DNA of 64,000 bases from Marsupella aquatica (Eukaryota; Marchantiophyta): contig OZ316892.1 in the NCBI GenBank assembly GCA_973895155.1, positions 9,982,001 to 10,046,000 on the forward strand. The letters are read 5' to 3'. The notes below the pieces were generated by a model that saw only the letters and a program-made list of their open reading frames with translations, ran no database searches and was not told the DNA's origin. Of this stretch, positions 45,401 through 57,370 are shown piece after piece. The position numbers were made by a program, and so were the translations under genes. Each line of letters opens with the position of its first letter. Within the stretch, counting starts at the first letter, position 1.

Positions 45401-46741
45401 CTGCAATTTAGCCAACAGACACTACAGTTTGAGTGACTTTACTGGCCTCATTCGTTGAGAGAATTCCACTCTCATCCGCAAATGGGAGAAATCTGATGAA
45501 TCAATTTGGACAGACGTGGCGTGCAATATCAACAGTACGCTACCATTTCCAAGATTCAAGATCGTTGTATGTGATGATTGCAATTTAGCTGCAATAAATC
45601 TGAATCGTTGCAGATTTGCAGAATACTAGATCGATGTCAACTGCAAATTGAACCGTAAGAAGCAGTATGTAAACATCATAGTAATCAATTGGCAGAGAGT
45701 AGAGATGGAGGAGATTGAGACTTTTCTTACACAGTACGGAAAAATGCTGGATAGTATCCCCTGTCCGACAAAGGTTCCGCAGTGGCTGCAAAAGATACTA
45801 GAGCGACACGCCCTGCTTGATCAAAGACATGAGCAGCAGCAATGGCGGCATGACTACAAGCTGGTCCAACAGCTCCAATCAATCTATCTTGTTGCAACAT
45901 TAGCTGGGCTCCAGTCAGTGTTGGCATGTAACTGCACTCGCTATCCTCTACATGCGGTACAAGGGTGTAGGAGCGGTTCATGTTCAGCACATCGACAGCC
46001 ACATGGAATGCAGATTGCCTGCAACGTCATGAAGACATCAAGTTAGAGACGATCGAGGCTATCTGCAGGGCTATAGCACCTCCAGCTCAATGAAAATTTG
46101 ATCCATTTGAGACTTGCAAACTTTCAACACTACCTTCCCATTTTCAAACTCAGGTGGAATGGTGTCTCAATCAAAGCGCTTTCACTGAAATCAAGTATGA
46201 TGATCTTCGATGATGTACGAGAATGATGCTCTTAAAGATTCGCAGTGTCCTGAGTGCTATTGGATCCAATTTCTCACAAGAATCGTAGCACTTTTCACTA
46301 GCAAAAGGAAGGTCGCCTGAGTACGAGCTTTCCCGGACCACCAGAAACGAAGTTTTCCCAGAATTTTCGAGATCCCCCCTGCTGTATGCATTTTTAACAA
46401 TTTCTAGTTGTACATGGTAGACCAGTCTGTCGAAGAATTCAAGACTCACTGAAATCCCGATTGAACTTCTGGGGCATCATACTCTCACATTGGCAAAAAG
46501 TAGCACGAGATTTCTGACGAGAAAACACGTACCATTCTAACGCTAGATTTTCTGGAATGCTGATACCAGCTGTGGGGGCTAGAAACCCCAGCAGGTAGGT
46601 TCCATTATCCAAAGCCTCCGTCTCGGTCGGAAATTGAAGTACTTGCCATGAGAGCAGAAGGCAGAGCTGGAAGCACAGCCGTAGTTTGAATGTGTCCCGA
46701 AAACAGCAAGGTTGTCCGCCAGAAGGAAATAACGATTGCAT
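42415..46741 (-). CDS. ANF_receptor ectodomain with a single transmembrane helix
   Basis: Exons: 46533-46741, 45731-46018, 45361-45400, 44793-44876, 44012-44171, 43782-43851, 43518-43568, 43018-43370, 42415-42567. Phases agree at every junction except between 44793 and 44171, where a small exon (length 3n+2) is missing or a frame break exists. Exon 1 gives a hydrophobic signal peptide, then YLLGFLAPTAG. Exon 2 carries the ANF-type core: SAFHVAVDVLN, DSECSYM, IGAVGPACSHAA, LSDRGYYPAFFRTV. Later exons give NATLLYTKDF, FVILVVQPTAAEEI, WWYFGTDGA and SYVPYLFDTVTAFYE. The last exon has one membrane span (VSAGLIAGIVFLVLAIIVLI...) followed by KKRK and a tail of about 13 residues, then TAA. At least six N-glycosylation sequons fit an exposed ectodomain. 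Unlike plant glutamate-receptor-like channels there is no channel, periplasmic-binding, kinase or cyclase region. The ligand is unknown. Confidence 0.8.
44172..44792 (-). other. Unresolved interval within the ANF gene
   Basis: The flanking exons end in phase 0 and begin in phase 2, so an exon of 3n+2 nt should lie here. A promising stretch at about 44350-44380 reads GISIEMIWN before an AAC/GTAAGA donor. However, the best acceptor (ACAG/AGTTTTCG, about 44423) gives the right length (71 nt) only with an in-frame TAA. Either the exon is elsewhere or the gene carries a lesion. Confidence 0.4.
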
Positions 46742-47566
46742 TGGTTTCTGCGGAGTTTAGGGATGAAAGCGGCGTGGGAAACACTCAGCGGGATTCAGAA
46801 ATTGGCTGGAAAAGGGCAGCTGAGATAAGACTTGTCGAGGGTGTCAAGTTGGCACAACGCAATCTGCAGGTTCGATGGAACGGATTCTGCGTCCCTTAGT
46901 ACTCGCCACCTTGGGAATGAGCTGCAGAGAGAAAAGAGTGACCGTGCAAAAGAGACATTGCCCGAGAAGTGCGGACACTAAGATTGGACGGGCAAGTCGC
47001 CTTGTCGAAAAATGAACTGAATTTGGTCCCCGCAGGAAATCGTGCAGCAGAAGTTGATCAATGGCGCACGTTAAAGGTGTACCTTATGATTCACTGTCAA
47101 AACTGTCTGGATAGGAAAAATACTTCAGTAGCCCTTCAAACTGAACCCCGACCCGTGCTAAAACCAAAATTTGTAGAGCCCGCGGTACTGCACTAAATCT
47201 AGTTCTCTGCTGTGCGGGAGGACGTCAAGGTGATGAGGTAAGTGCCCACGGACCGCGTGTGCACAGCAGAACACTAACTTCTTAGTCAAGACGGAGGCAA
47301 CCAGGGAGGAAGGGAAGGTGGGAGCGCGGCAATTCTTCTTAGACGGCTCTTATATCAGCTGAGGAGCAAATGAGTGGAAGTTAATACTGGTAGAATCTTC
47401 GGCTCAAGCCAGAGAAGCAGGGAGGTACTTGTCGGCACACAATCCAACCGGAGCTCAACCACGAGAGCACCGGTAGCAGCTTAACACAATGTACGTAGGT
47501 GCATTTACGGACCCTCGTTGAAGAGACTGACCCTCTAGAGCAAACAAAAGTCAGGGTCCCCTCCTC
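46742..47566. other. Upstream region of the ANF gene
   Basis: No supported gene. This interval should contain the ANF promoter and 5' untranslated region. The purine-rich stretch 46900-46970 shows no clear core-promoter element. Confidence 0.35.
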
Positions 47567-47845
47567 CTAGCTCCTTAGAATGCAGCCTGTTTTCCAGCTC
47601 GACAGACGCTGCACATCCTCAATGGTAGATTCAGAAAAATCTATTTCGAATCCCTGGCGAAGCACTGGAATAGTGATGGACATACAAGTTGTCCGATGCT
47701 CCTCCTTCTCGTCAGCTACAGCTTCGCTCGATATGTGGTTGCCGATCCCAAATTCCGACAGGAAGAAAGCACTCGGAATGGTTAGGTTCTGCAGCAAACC
47801 TGACTGCTCGTCGATGTCAGTCCTGAAACAAGTTGAATAAGGTGT
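47567..47845 (-). CDS. Possible terminal exon of an unidentified gene
   Basis: On the minus strand, a clean TTTCAG acceptor at about 47827 opens an uninterrupted frame: TDIDEQSGLLQNLTIPSAFF..., then VRLGF-poor, mixed sequence ending GCILRS and TAG at 47567. The LTIPSAFFLSEFG segment faintly recalls the last strand of protease-associated (PA) domains, but I would not assign it. No matching upstream exon was found. Confidence 0.25.
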   Translation of the reverse strand, partial: TPYSTCFRTDIDEQSGLLQNLTIPSAFFLSEFGIGNHISSEAVADEKEEHRTTCMSITIPVLRQGFEIDFSESTIEDVQRLSSWKTGCILRS

Positions 47846-48017
47846 TCAGGCATGTTCTGTTTCAAATGTTGCTCGATCCCCCCCAGAACAATGTTCCTCA
47901 CTGTGAAGTTCCTGGAGCAACGACGCCCGTAGGACCCGGTTATGACGGCTCAACTGTCCGAGTGTTCAACATGTAAACGGGACAACATTTAACAGCAAGG
48001 CCGCGAGCTACGGGCCG

Positions 48018-48509
48018 TTATCGGAGCTCGCCCAGCTCGATGGTTGCAGTCTTGATTGATGGCAATGCAAAGCAGAGCAGCTCAGCAACAATCTTCGAAA
48101 TTGCCCCGCGCAGCGCGAGAGTGAAGTACCAACCAAAATGTAATCCAAAAATAATATGTCGTGCAGCTAATAATGAGAGCCGCAAAGCTCGGCTCGAGAT
48201 GACAAACGATCTAGAAGCACAGTAAGTAACCGAAACGAATGCCCCTGGCCCGCACGCCAGTAAGTAATCAGTCCACTGAGAATGAAAAATAATACGAGGT
48301 GTAATCCCAGGCCAGCAGAAAATGATGAAATGGCCTGTCACTTGTCGCTTCTTCCGTGCTGCTGCTGCCGCACCAAATAAATCCAAACCCAACAGATGAA
48401 CCGACTCACCACAACACAACAGCAAGTTCGTGGGAACCCGTGAACCCGACGCACGCCGAGTCGCCAACTCTCCTGGCCTCCGCGCCAACGCTACTCTACA
48501 GTGCTGCAA
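48018..48509 (-). CDS. Unassigned 163-aa open frame
   Basis: ATG at 48509 begins MQHCRVALARRPGELATRRA. Hydrophobic patches occur near residues 60-70, 85-105 and 125-145, separated by basic residues. No family is recognised. It lies upstream of, and in the same direction as, the possible terminal exon at 47567, but phases and splice sites do not connect them convincingly. Possibly a chance frame in GC-rich DNA. Confidence 0.2.
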   Translation of the reverse strand: MQHCRVALARRPGELATRRASGSRVPTNLLLCCGESVHLLGLDLFGAAAAARKKRQVTGHFIIFCWPGITPRIIFHSQWTDYLLACGPGAFVSVTYCASRSFVISSRALRLSLLAARHIIFGLHFGWYFTLALRGAISKIVAELLCFALPSIKTATIELGELR

Positions 48510-50132
48510 TGACTGAGCAAAGCTAGTAAATCTCTAGAGATCGCCTGATCGATTGATTCACTTCCCGTCCATCGTCCAAACTCTTGGCCAGCGAGTGGGA
48601 GTCGCAACGTGACCCTGAGAAGTGCAATCCACACAATCAAAACTTCACAGAACTACTAATTTCCGTGGCATTTTCCAAACTCGTGCCGAGGGGAAGAAGA
48701 AGCGAGAGTCGTCGTCACGGCTGAATCGATGTCAATCCCAAAACCATTCCACACTCATGCAGGACTGATTTTCAAACTCGCGCCGAGGGGAAGAAGACGC
48801 GAGTCGCCGTCAGGGCTGAATCGATGTCAATCCCAAACCCAAGTGCACACTCATGCAGAGCTGATGCAAGCGAGGAACTCTGCACGTGCGATCAAGCAGG
48901 CGAGCAGAGGTAGGCAAACAGACCCAGAGAGAAAGAGAGAGAACAGACACAGAGAGAGAGAGAGAGAATTGAGAAGTGCGATGCAAAACTCATCAGTGAA
49001 TGACGGAATGAATGAATCAATGCATCAGTGTGCATTCACGATCGTAACGAGATTCAAAGGAGAAGGAGAGGCAGGAGGGGTACTTGAGTTATAGAGCGTG
49101 GGGGATGGAGGGGGGGAGCAACCGAAGAAGGCGGGGCCGCCGGGCGGGAGTAAACGAGGAGTACTGCTGCTGTTCTGCTGCTCTGCTGCTCGGCTTCCAC
49201 CTTTACAACAGCACTACAGCAGATCGAGTTTAATTGAAGCACGTAAGGGGTGGTCTACCGTGGTCTGGGTTTAACCACAGTTGCCCCTTCAAGAGCTTCG
49301 GGTTACCTGTAATTTCAATGCAAATTTCACTAGAAAAAAAAAAAAATTCCGCAAATTGAGCCCTTCAAGAGCTTCATGACTTGTCCTCGTGAGCTTCACT
49401 AGGCCGTTTCTTGACATTGCTACATTGGCACATCTCTCTTTCCTCCTGTTATGGTAAAACTCTATTTCAGTCTCCTGAGCCCATGTTTCTTTGGTTATTA
49501 TTTCCATTGTAATTTCAGCCTATGAGGGCTGTCTTCTTTGTTATTCCAACCAGTTTTAGTTGAACTGAGCCCCCCATACATCTTTCGTCGTTATACCAGC
49601 ATTCATATATTAAGTTGAAGCCCCCATATTGGTTCACTCTGCCATTCCCTTTCAGAATGCTTTTCTCACTTTAAATAGTAGAACATAAATGGTAGTTTGG
49701 AACAGAACGACAGCTGTTGGGTAGTCAAGTCTCTCATGAAGGTACGGTGGACTCCAAATGGAGGAGAACCTTGTTGCTGCAGTGGCTCTATGCACTTCAA
49801 GGAAGACTCATTTTATGGGGCTAGGATTTCAAATTGGATGCCCTTGTTCCTTTTTGTACGAGGGAAACCGACGACAGACAACAGACAGCAAATGATATCT
49901 TTGCTTTCCAGGATGCATTGGCCTTCGAAGAATGGTGCAAGGAGGGGAGTCGGGACCTAGTACCCCGCCTAGTACTTGAGAAGTGTAATGTCTTTGTTAC
50001 TAAGGGGGCAGGATGGCAGGGATGGAGCTGGCACCTACTCACTCGCAATGATAGGCGCTTCTATCTATCCAGCTCCTCAGCGGACAATAAAAAATCTGTT
50101 TAGGTCCTGTGCTGGTTGAGTTGCTCACTCTG
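48510..50132. other. Intergenic with GA microsatellite
   Basis: 48660-48720 and 48755-48835 are diverged direct repeats (TTTTCMAACTCGYGCCGAGGGG-AAGAAG; GGCTGAATCGATGTCAATCCCAAA). 48925-48975 is a (GA)n microsatellite. 49160-49200 is CTG-rich. CCCTTCAAGAGCTTC occurs at about 49285 and 49361. Frames at 49697-50103 (+) have mixed composition but no recognisable domain. Confidence 0.4.
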
Positions 50133-51565
50133 GTTGACCTTCGAGATATATACTTAGTGGACCTCCAAATGCAACTTTTTCTCTTAATGGACCAAAAGTT
50201 GCACACGCCCTCCCACTGGACCCCAATGTTTAGATTCTCTCCCAATGGACCCCGGGCCCACTCCGTACAAGCATGTTCTTATGAAACACCTTGCCACATA
50301 GTTCAGGTCCACTACATACCCTGTGGACACCATGGTTGGTCCTGTGTAGTAGGCCATCGATAACGTCGCAGTCCACAAGCATCGTAGCCCTGGTCGCAAT
50401 CGAGCGCGGCAACATGATAGCTTCCTAGTTTTTGTGAATACAATATAGCATTGTATTCAAACTACAATAGTCGCAAACTAGAACAATCGGAAGAATACAA
50501 CATGGTCAATGTATTTACTCTACGCATGCAATGACATGTCGCGATTCTAGGTTGCGTCTGCTTTGCTTCTTGGTTGCGTCTGCTTTGGATACACAGTGGA
50601 CACTGTATTCAAAGATTGCACCTAAACAAAGTTAGGATTCCCCTGCCTTACATTAGTTAGGATTCCCCTGCCTTACATACAGGCAATAAGGCTTGCTATA
50701 ATCAACAAAACCAAAACCTGTTCAACATAGAACGATAAATGTGTGTCTTGCATACAATATGCATGTTGTATGCACATTTCCCCGGACTTTACGACGAAGA
50801 CACCCCCTTGTCGAAGCCTTCCCAAATGGACAAAACTTATCATATTACAACACAAAAATATGATTTGTCATGTATACACTTTGCACGTTGTATTCAGATT
50901 TTCACACTTAGGAAAAAATTTGTCCCTCCGACTTTACGAAGATGCCCCCCCCTTCCCCGCCGAAGCCTGCTCAAATGGGCAAAACCTATTGTATTTTAAC
51001 ATAGAAATATGATTTGTCATGTATACACTTTGCACGCTGTATTTAGATTTCACACTTAGACAAAAACTTTGTCACTCTGACTTTACGAAGACACCCCCCT
51101 CCGAAGCCTGTCCAAATGGACAAAACCTATTGTATTACAACACAGAGATATGACTTGTCATGTATACACTTTGCAAGTTGTATTCGGATTTCACACTTAG
51201 AAAAAAAAATGTCCCTCCAACTTTACGAAAACGCCCCCCCCCCCCCGCGCCAAAGTGACGGTTCATGTTTGTATGCACTGTGGTCAATGTATACATTGTG
51301 GGATACATTGATTCACTCGGAACTGCAATCGTAGTCGACCGCGTTTGGCGATGCGGTCGGACACCGAAGAACAGTAGAACATGCTGCATTTTACAGTGAC
51401 AATCTCGCGTTATAAGAACTGCACAATGTGTTAGAAGAACATCTCACACGAAATGGCACCTCTGGTGGGCCCGGAGGTCCATTGGGAGGGCATGTGCAAC
51501 TTTTGGTCCATTAGGAAAACAAGTTGCATTTGGAGGTCCACTAAGTATATCTTTCGTTGACCTTC
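50133..51565. mobile_element. Mutator-like non-autonomous transposon (long TIR, 10-bp TSD)
   Basis: The element is 50143-51555 (1,413 bp). Its ends, GAGATATATACTTAG and the reverse complement of CTAAGTATATCTTTC, extend into near-perfect inverted repeats of roughly 90-120 bp (TGGACCTCCAAATGCAACTT..., ATGGACCAAAAGTTGCACA...). GTTGACCTTC is duplicated exactly at 50133-50142 and 51556-51565. Long TIRs, a GAGAT start and a 9-11-bp duplication are the marks of the Mutator/MULE superfamily. No transposase remains inside; most of the interior is a tandem array. Confidence 0.85.
50735..51250 (+). repeat. Internal tandem array of the MULE-like element, ~140-150 bp units
   Basis: Four units begin near 50735, 50863, 51012 and 51153. 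Each reads TTGTCATGTATACACTTTGC, then CACACTTAG, GACTTTACGAAGA, a poly-C run, GAAGCCTG-CCAAATGG and ACAAAACCTATTGTATT. Poly-C lengths differ between units. The first unit is the most diverged. Confidence 0.85.
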
Positions 51566-52340
51566 ACTCTCTGGCCTTTGCTCCTCCCAACAATTTTAAC
51601 CCATCCCCCCTTCTCTCGAAGCAAGGTGGTCTCATCTTACTCACAAACTGGCCCCAACTGGAGCCCTTGTTTCTGCAGGGTCTCTATGCACTCTAAACAA
51701 GACTCCTCTCACGGCTAAGTGATCCTTTCTGCAGTGTCTATGCGCTCTGAAAAAAAACTCCTTTACTGGGGATAGGTGACCCTTTTTGCAGTCTATGCAA
51801 TCTATAACCCTGTTCTAAAAACAGGGTAGTCTCCCTTGCCCCAAAGACACTATTCTAATTTCAATCATTGAACGTCTTGTCGTGGTCTCTTGTTTCCTAT
51901 ATTGGGGGCTGGCTAGGGGTTGTTGCAATGTCCATGCACTGACTCTCTAAGCGAAACTTGTTCTATCTTCAATGATTGAAATTTTTGTTTATGATATCGT
52001 GTTTCCTATCTTGGGGCATGACTACTGTAGGCGTTGTTGCAGTGCTATGCACTCTAGCCAAAATTTGTTCTATTTTCAATCATTGAACTTCTTTTCAACA
52101 TCTCTTTTTCCCCTGTATTTGGGGAATGGCTAGATGGTGTTGCAGTAGACACAAAACTTGATCTTGCTTCAATCATTGCACTTGTTTTCATGGTCTTTTA
52201 TTTCCTCTTGTAACTTGGGGAATGACTTGGAGTTGTTGCACTGACTTGTGCACTCTAAACGAGGCTCGTTCTATCTTCAATCATTGAAATATCTGTTCAT
52301 GGTATCTTTTTCCTTATATTGGGGACTTATTACTCGGTGC
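51566..52340 (+). repeat. Five-copy tandem array, ~92-108 bp units
   Basis: TCAATSATTG-A starts at 51861, 51969, 52077, 52169 and 52276. Each unit follows with TCATGGTATCTTGTTTCCT-like sequence, a TTGGGGRMTG block, GTTGTTGCAGTG, CTATGCACTCTA and ACGAAACTTGTTCT. Earlier partial units occur at 51680-51800 (GCAGTGTCTATGCRCTCT). Symmetric TCAATCATTGA cores are weakly palindromic. Confidence 0.85.
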
Positions 52341-55300
52341 AAGGCCTAAGGTATTTTGCTATCTTTCCATTGAAATTAGATTTGTTCAAACACAGATCCC
52401 CATCCTGGGCGTCCAAGCCAACACTGGTTAATGTGAGCTGGCAAGAATGCTCCAAAATCGTTTTTCACGTCCAGTTTGAGGTTTGTATGCTGTTGCCTTT
52501 TGGAAGTCAAAACTTAGAAGATGTTAGTCCAGGCTTATCTTGAATACACCCGGATGACATGGATTGTTTGTAAAAGAACTTTCAGTTCCTAGACCTAGTA
52601 GCCCAATGTCCGTGCATTACACAGTATTGTCAATAGTAAGTGATTTGAGGATGAATAACAGCCAGGTAAGAAGGGCCCTGAGGCAATAACCTGACAACTG
52701 GATTTCAAGAAGTGTGTGAGGTATAGAGAGAATGACGGGTTGGGCGTGGAAAGGTGTGCAGTGGAAATTTTAGGGTCCATCCCATGGTTTGAAAATGTCA
52801 CCATAATCAAACATGCAGGGAGGGTTCCCACCAGACTCATGTTTCACAAAGAGACCATGAGTCATAAATAAAGAGTAGCATAGCTGCAAACTATAGTTTT
52901 TAGATAACTCTGGGATCCAAGCTTTGGAAAATGCTGTTCTCATGGACAAGCCCATGAACCATGCAACCCCAATAGAGAGTAATATGTTTTACACCTTCAC
53001 TAACTGACACACTTCTTGTTTGTGAACACTTTCAGCAACAAAGTTTGACCTTAGTACCTCCGGTCATATCCAATAGAATTGGCTTTCCTGCACTCTTTAG
53101 AAGTGTTTGGACAGATCTTTCTAACTAGTCCAACATACATAGTTTCACTCCGGATCACGAGAGTGTTATGAATTTCTAAAGATTACTCCATGATTCAATG
53201 TCCGGGTATCATCAAATCTGATTGAGATTAACAAAACTACAAATCCAAACATGACTCATTTTTGCTACATACCCATTGTGTAACATGTACTATATGAGCA
53301 GAAAAGGTTTCTCTGTGGTTCATCCAGGTTACAGCAGTCTATCCAGGCAAACATCATGGTCCATCCAGGCTTCAATTTCAAGCTTACGACTCATTTATAA
53401 TCACTTGTCTTTTCGTATGTTTGTCGTGTATTGACATTTACGACGAGGAATATCAGCTTGGGAGCGAGGCAGAGGGGGGACCAGGACAGCAGAATGATGC
53501 TGGACAGCCGGCAGGGCACATGCTCGGGTCAGGACCGTCAGGAGACCGGTGGTAGCCAGTGCAAGGTCGCTCTGGGCAACGTCCTGTTCATTCCTCTGCG
53601 TGCGTATCAAAGGACGTGGAAGATCTTCCCCGTCTCCGGTCACCTCTGCCGTCCTTCCTGCCCATGGCCCTCCCCGGCTCCCCCCGGCCCATGCTGACCA
53701 AGGACAGTACTGTTCCAACTCGTTGCTGGCTCCACCGGACCAGACCCGTACGCAAGAAGCAGGGGAGGCGCAGTACTGTACAGTACCGTAGTAGTTCTGT
53801 AGGCTGTAGCATACGGACGTGGCAGCTTTCCAGGAAAGGAGGAGCACCTAGTCTTCCGGAACTGACCCTACTCTACTCTACTACTGTAGTAGTCTGATCA
53901 GACCTGTGGTTTCATTTCGCATCGTCCACCGCGTCGTTGCATAGAATTCCGGAAAGGCTGCACTGATGCCCTCAGTTACTCAGTAAGTTCCCTGCCTCAG
54001 GCATTAGTCCAGGACTCCAGGGAGCCCACGAGCTGGCCTTTATTGTGCTACGCGACAGTAGACAGTCATGTTTATTGAGCCGTCTTTGGTCCTTCAGAGC
54101 CGTCTTTCTCTCTAGCCATAATTTTATTTTTCCTCGGGGAAAGGCCCAGGGGCCAGCAACTTTCTCTCTAGCCATTTTTGAGTCGATTTAATTAACGAAA
54201 ATATGTCCTGGACACGAAGATCTTTCTTTTCTTTTCTTTTTTAGTTTTAATCTCTAACGAAAACTTGAGTGACCAGTACTTTACAAGAGTTGGGGGCACT
54301 TGGGAGGTTTTCCACCAAAGCAAACTGGAAGCTCATTCATTACATATAGAGTACCGTGGCTAAGTACATTTTTTAAATTCTTTTGTTGTCCCCAAGGTCT
54401 TGTAAAGCCAATTGTAACCGGCTGAGCTAGATTAATTTGCTAAAATTAAGATCGAGTACCCACTCCACCTGAATGTGATCTATTCTTTGGCTAATGTCTT
54501 TTCAGATGTGATAAGAGAAGAACTTATAAAGGACTTTTGGGTTCTTTTTTTTGTAATGCAAATGACTTAAAATATGAATGGACCAAGAGACCAGAAGAAG
54601 AGACCTCCAATAGAGGTGGTCTATAATCTAGGACAAAAAAGTACTCCACATAAGCAAAATTGGATCTCACTCCATTCCATGTAGGATTTGTAACAGGTTT
54701 GGTTGAAAATACCAGGGAGACCAACTGAAAGACCAAACAGCCTGAGAGTCCCAATGAGAGCTCACCATAAACTTAAACAAAAGCCTAACTCTACTGAGGG
54801 GACAACTGAAATACCACTTACAATCCAAAGTAAACCACATGGGAGGGTCAATAAGAGGAATTTGACTACTTACACTCTCTACTGAATTGAGTATAACAGC
54901 CTAGGGTTTTTCTTGTGAGAGACAGTTGGTGTTAGTTGTTCAAAAAGAAATCCTAGATGACTAAACATTCTAAAACGCTATTGAGGGACAAGCTACTTGA
55001 ATGGATGAACCATTGCCACCCAGATGTAATGTATGCAAAACTGTGGTTTGAACTCAAATGGTGCTTCTCATTTCTGTAAATTTTATCACACTTTATCCAT
55101 TTTGGCTGTGTGTGGGAAACCAATTTAGGGCTGCACAACCTGACCAAATACTAGGGCAAGGAAACTTTGATTGGTTTTTGGCTTCTTGGAATAGACTAGT
55201 CAATGCTATGAAATTCTAAGAGAAAAAAAATCCATTTCAAGGCAAAAAGCTTTAAATTTGTGTAAGATTCAAGATCCTTGGTTTTTAAGGGAATCAAAAC

Positions 55301-56860
55301 AGAGGGAAACCAAGCCCCCAAACGCAAAGTAACCCCATGCACTAGCCTCAGCTTTTTGAGCCAGGGGAAACTAGATGTTATTAGCCACCTGTCATCTGAA
55401 GCCTAGTAATCCTCTAAAGGGGTACTGCCAATGTTCCATATCGCTGCTTTATCCCAACTGATCATTGACAATCAAATGTAATGCTACGTCATGCTTTAAG
55501 ATATGCACTAGCTCAACTTGCAAGTCGTACTCAAAACCATTTAAACCATTATTTACCTGTCCTACATGAAGTCAGATGTCCAACACGTTCCTTGTTGAAT
55601 ATGAAACTATCACTGATATTGATGTAGAAATGGTATGCGGTTTATGGTTGTCTCATAAGGCACCATACCAGGCCTAACATGGTTAATTGCTGATTGGAAG
55701 ATCTAATCTTTGCGTTTGTTGTTGAAGACTTTGACACTCAAAATGAGAGGTATTGCAGATACTACTCACAGTTTTCAGTATTCTATAAAGACATGTGGGT
55801 TGTCCTGGACCAAGAGAGATTAGACAAAGCTGTGAGCATCTCAAAAACCCTGACCAAACTAGGGGTTCTGCACATACTCTGTTATACTTAGCGGTTACCA
55901 ACAAGATAAGTCTCAATCAAGATTGATTCAACAGCATTCCCATCTTCTCTGTAAGTCTGGAAACTTTGTTAGGTGTGGAGACATACAAAGGCATGGTTGA
56001 GTCATTCATGGTTCTAATTGAATGAAAGCCCCACCATCTTATAAATTCTCTACCCTAACCATGATGCTAGTCCATGAAAGTATGTCCATATCACAAGCAG
56101 TGACAGTACTTGCTCTTAATGTCTGAAAGTTCTTACTAGAGATTGGAAATTCGTCAAGACACAAGGAGAACAAGACAACCTAAAGGTCCTTGTCAGTTTC
56201 TTGGTCAGTTTGAACCTTTGTTACATCAACTTTGCAGATAGTCACATATGATATAAAGTAGCTGTTTTGGAAGACTCATCTCCACGAGGAGCTTCTCCGA
56301 ATGGGAATGTATAGTTTTGCTCTAGGCCATAGAGATTGATCTCCCGGTGGAGGCCCAGAAAGGGGAATGATGACTTGGATTGGTCACTAAAAACTGAGAA
56401 CAATGGAGGCTTATATGTCCACAGTTGGGCAAGTATCTAGAATTACTACTATTTCATGCTGGAATACCTGGAACAAACATGAGGAGTCTGAGTCATGGAT
56501 GAAGAGACATCCATCACCAAGTAGGCATCAATCAGGAAGGAGATCATGACTAAACATGCTCCTCTTGACAATCACGAACCAGGTGGAGGAAAATGACCCC
56601 ACAAAGAATAATGAGATACCAAATCTTGTGTAGCACTTTCGCTCATCCTCCCATCTATTGCGCTTACAATGCCAACCATGGTAATAAGGCACAAGAGATC
56701 CATGGCAATAAGAGCACCTAGGGGAGCCTTTGTCAGATCAGCCTTGCACCGTGATGACCATAACGATGGGAGATGGCAACCTTTACCCCGAAGTTGCTGC
56801 ATGACCAGAAAAGAGAAAGAGCACACAAACATAATTGAAGCACCATGCCTCCAGTCACGG
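52341..56860. other. Long gene-poor interval
   Basis: 52595-52960 and 53400-53900 contain overlapping open frames on both strands without recognisable domains; the latter interval is GC-rich. 53310-53370 repeats GGTTCATCCAGG/GTCTATCCAGGC/GGTCCATCCAGGC. 54220-54245 is a T/C run. 54300-56860 is AT-moderate with no supported gene; a 158-codon minus frame at 56572-57048 lies partly over a tandem duplication and is not credible. Confidence 0.35.
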
Positions 56861-56868
56861 ATTTGCAA

Positions 56869-57370
56869 TCCATCACCTATGAGAGAATAAAACCAATCTT
56901 GCCAGTTTGTTATCCCCCAAGGTCCTCCCCTGTAAATGCAAGCCATTGGATTCCCCATTGGAGTCAATTCATCTCCAAAATAAGCATTGATTTTATTGGG
57001 TTTCCAATGAGATCTTCGCCATTTTTTAAGGGGCTTCACAGCTTTCAAGACAAGTCTTCTTTATCTTCTCGTACATTGTGTTTGTGACAGAAGATTAAAC
57101 CCAAATACCATGGATTTGGGGACGGCCCTCCAATCTATCACCTGAGAGAGAAGAACACCAATCGAACACCAATCGGGCCAATTTGTTATCCTCAAAGGAC
57201 CTTCCCTTCTACACGAGCCATTTGATTCCCGATTGAATTCAATACCTCCAAGATATGCACCTATTTGATTGAGTTTTTGATTATGATATATTGCTTGGTT
57301 ATTTCAGGGGCTTCACAGCTTCACAGAGTCTTCTTTTTTCTCTTTGATTGTGTTTGTGACGTTTAATCAA
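56869..57370 (+). repeat. Two-copy tandem duplication, ~264 bp
   Basis: TCCATCACCTATGAGAG (56869) and ATCTATCACCTGAGAG (57133) each begin a unit containing CCAATTTGTTATCC-type sequence, CATTGGATTCC, AAGATATGCA-like sequence and GGGGCTTCACAGCTT. Each ends in CTTCTT...TTGTGTTTGTGAC. The copies are well diverged. Confidence 0.75.

Noticed and set aside
53401-53897. Overlapping 148- and 112-codon frames on opposite strands
   Set aside because: GC-rich DNA with no domain on either strand and nothing to choose between them.
56572-57048. 158-codon minus frame
   Set aside because: Overlaps a diverged tandem duplication that does not preserve the frame, and shows no recognisable domain.
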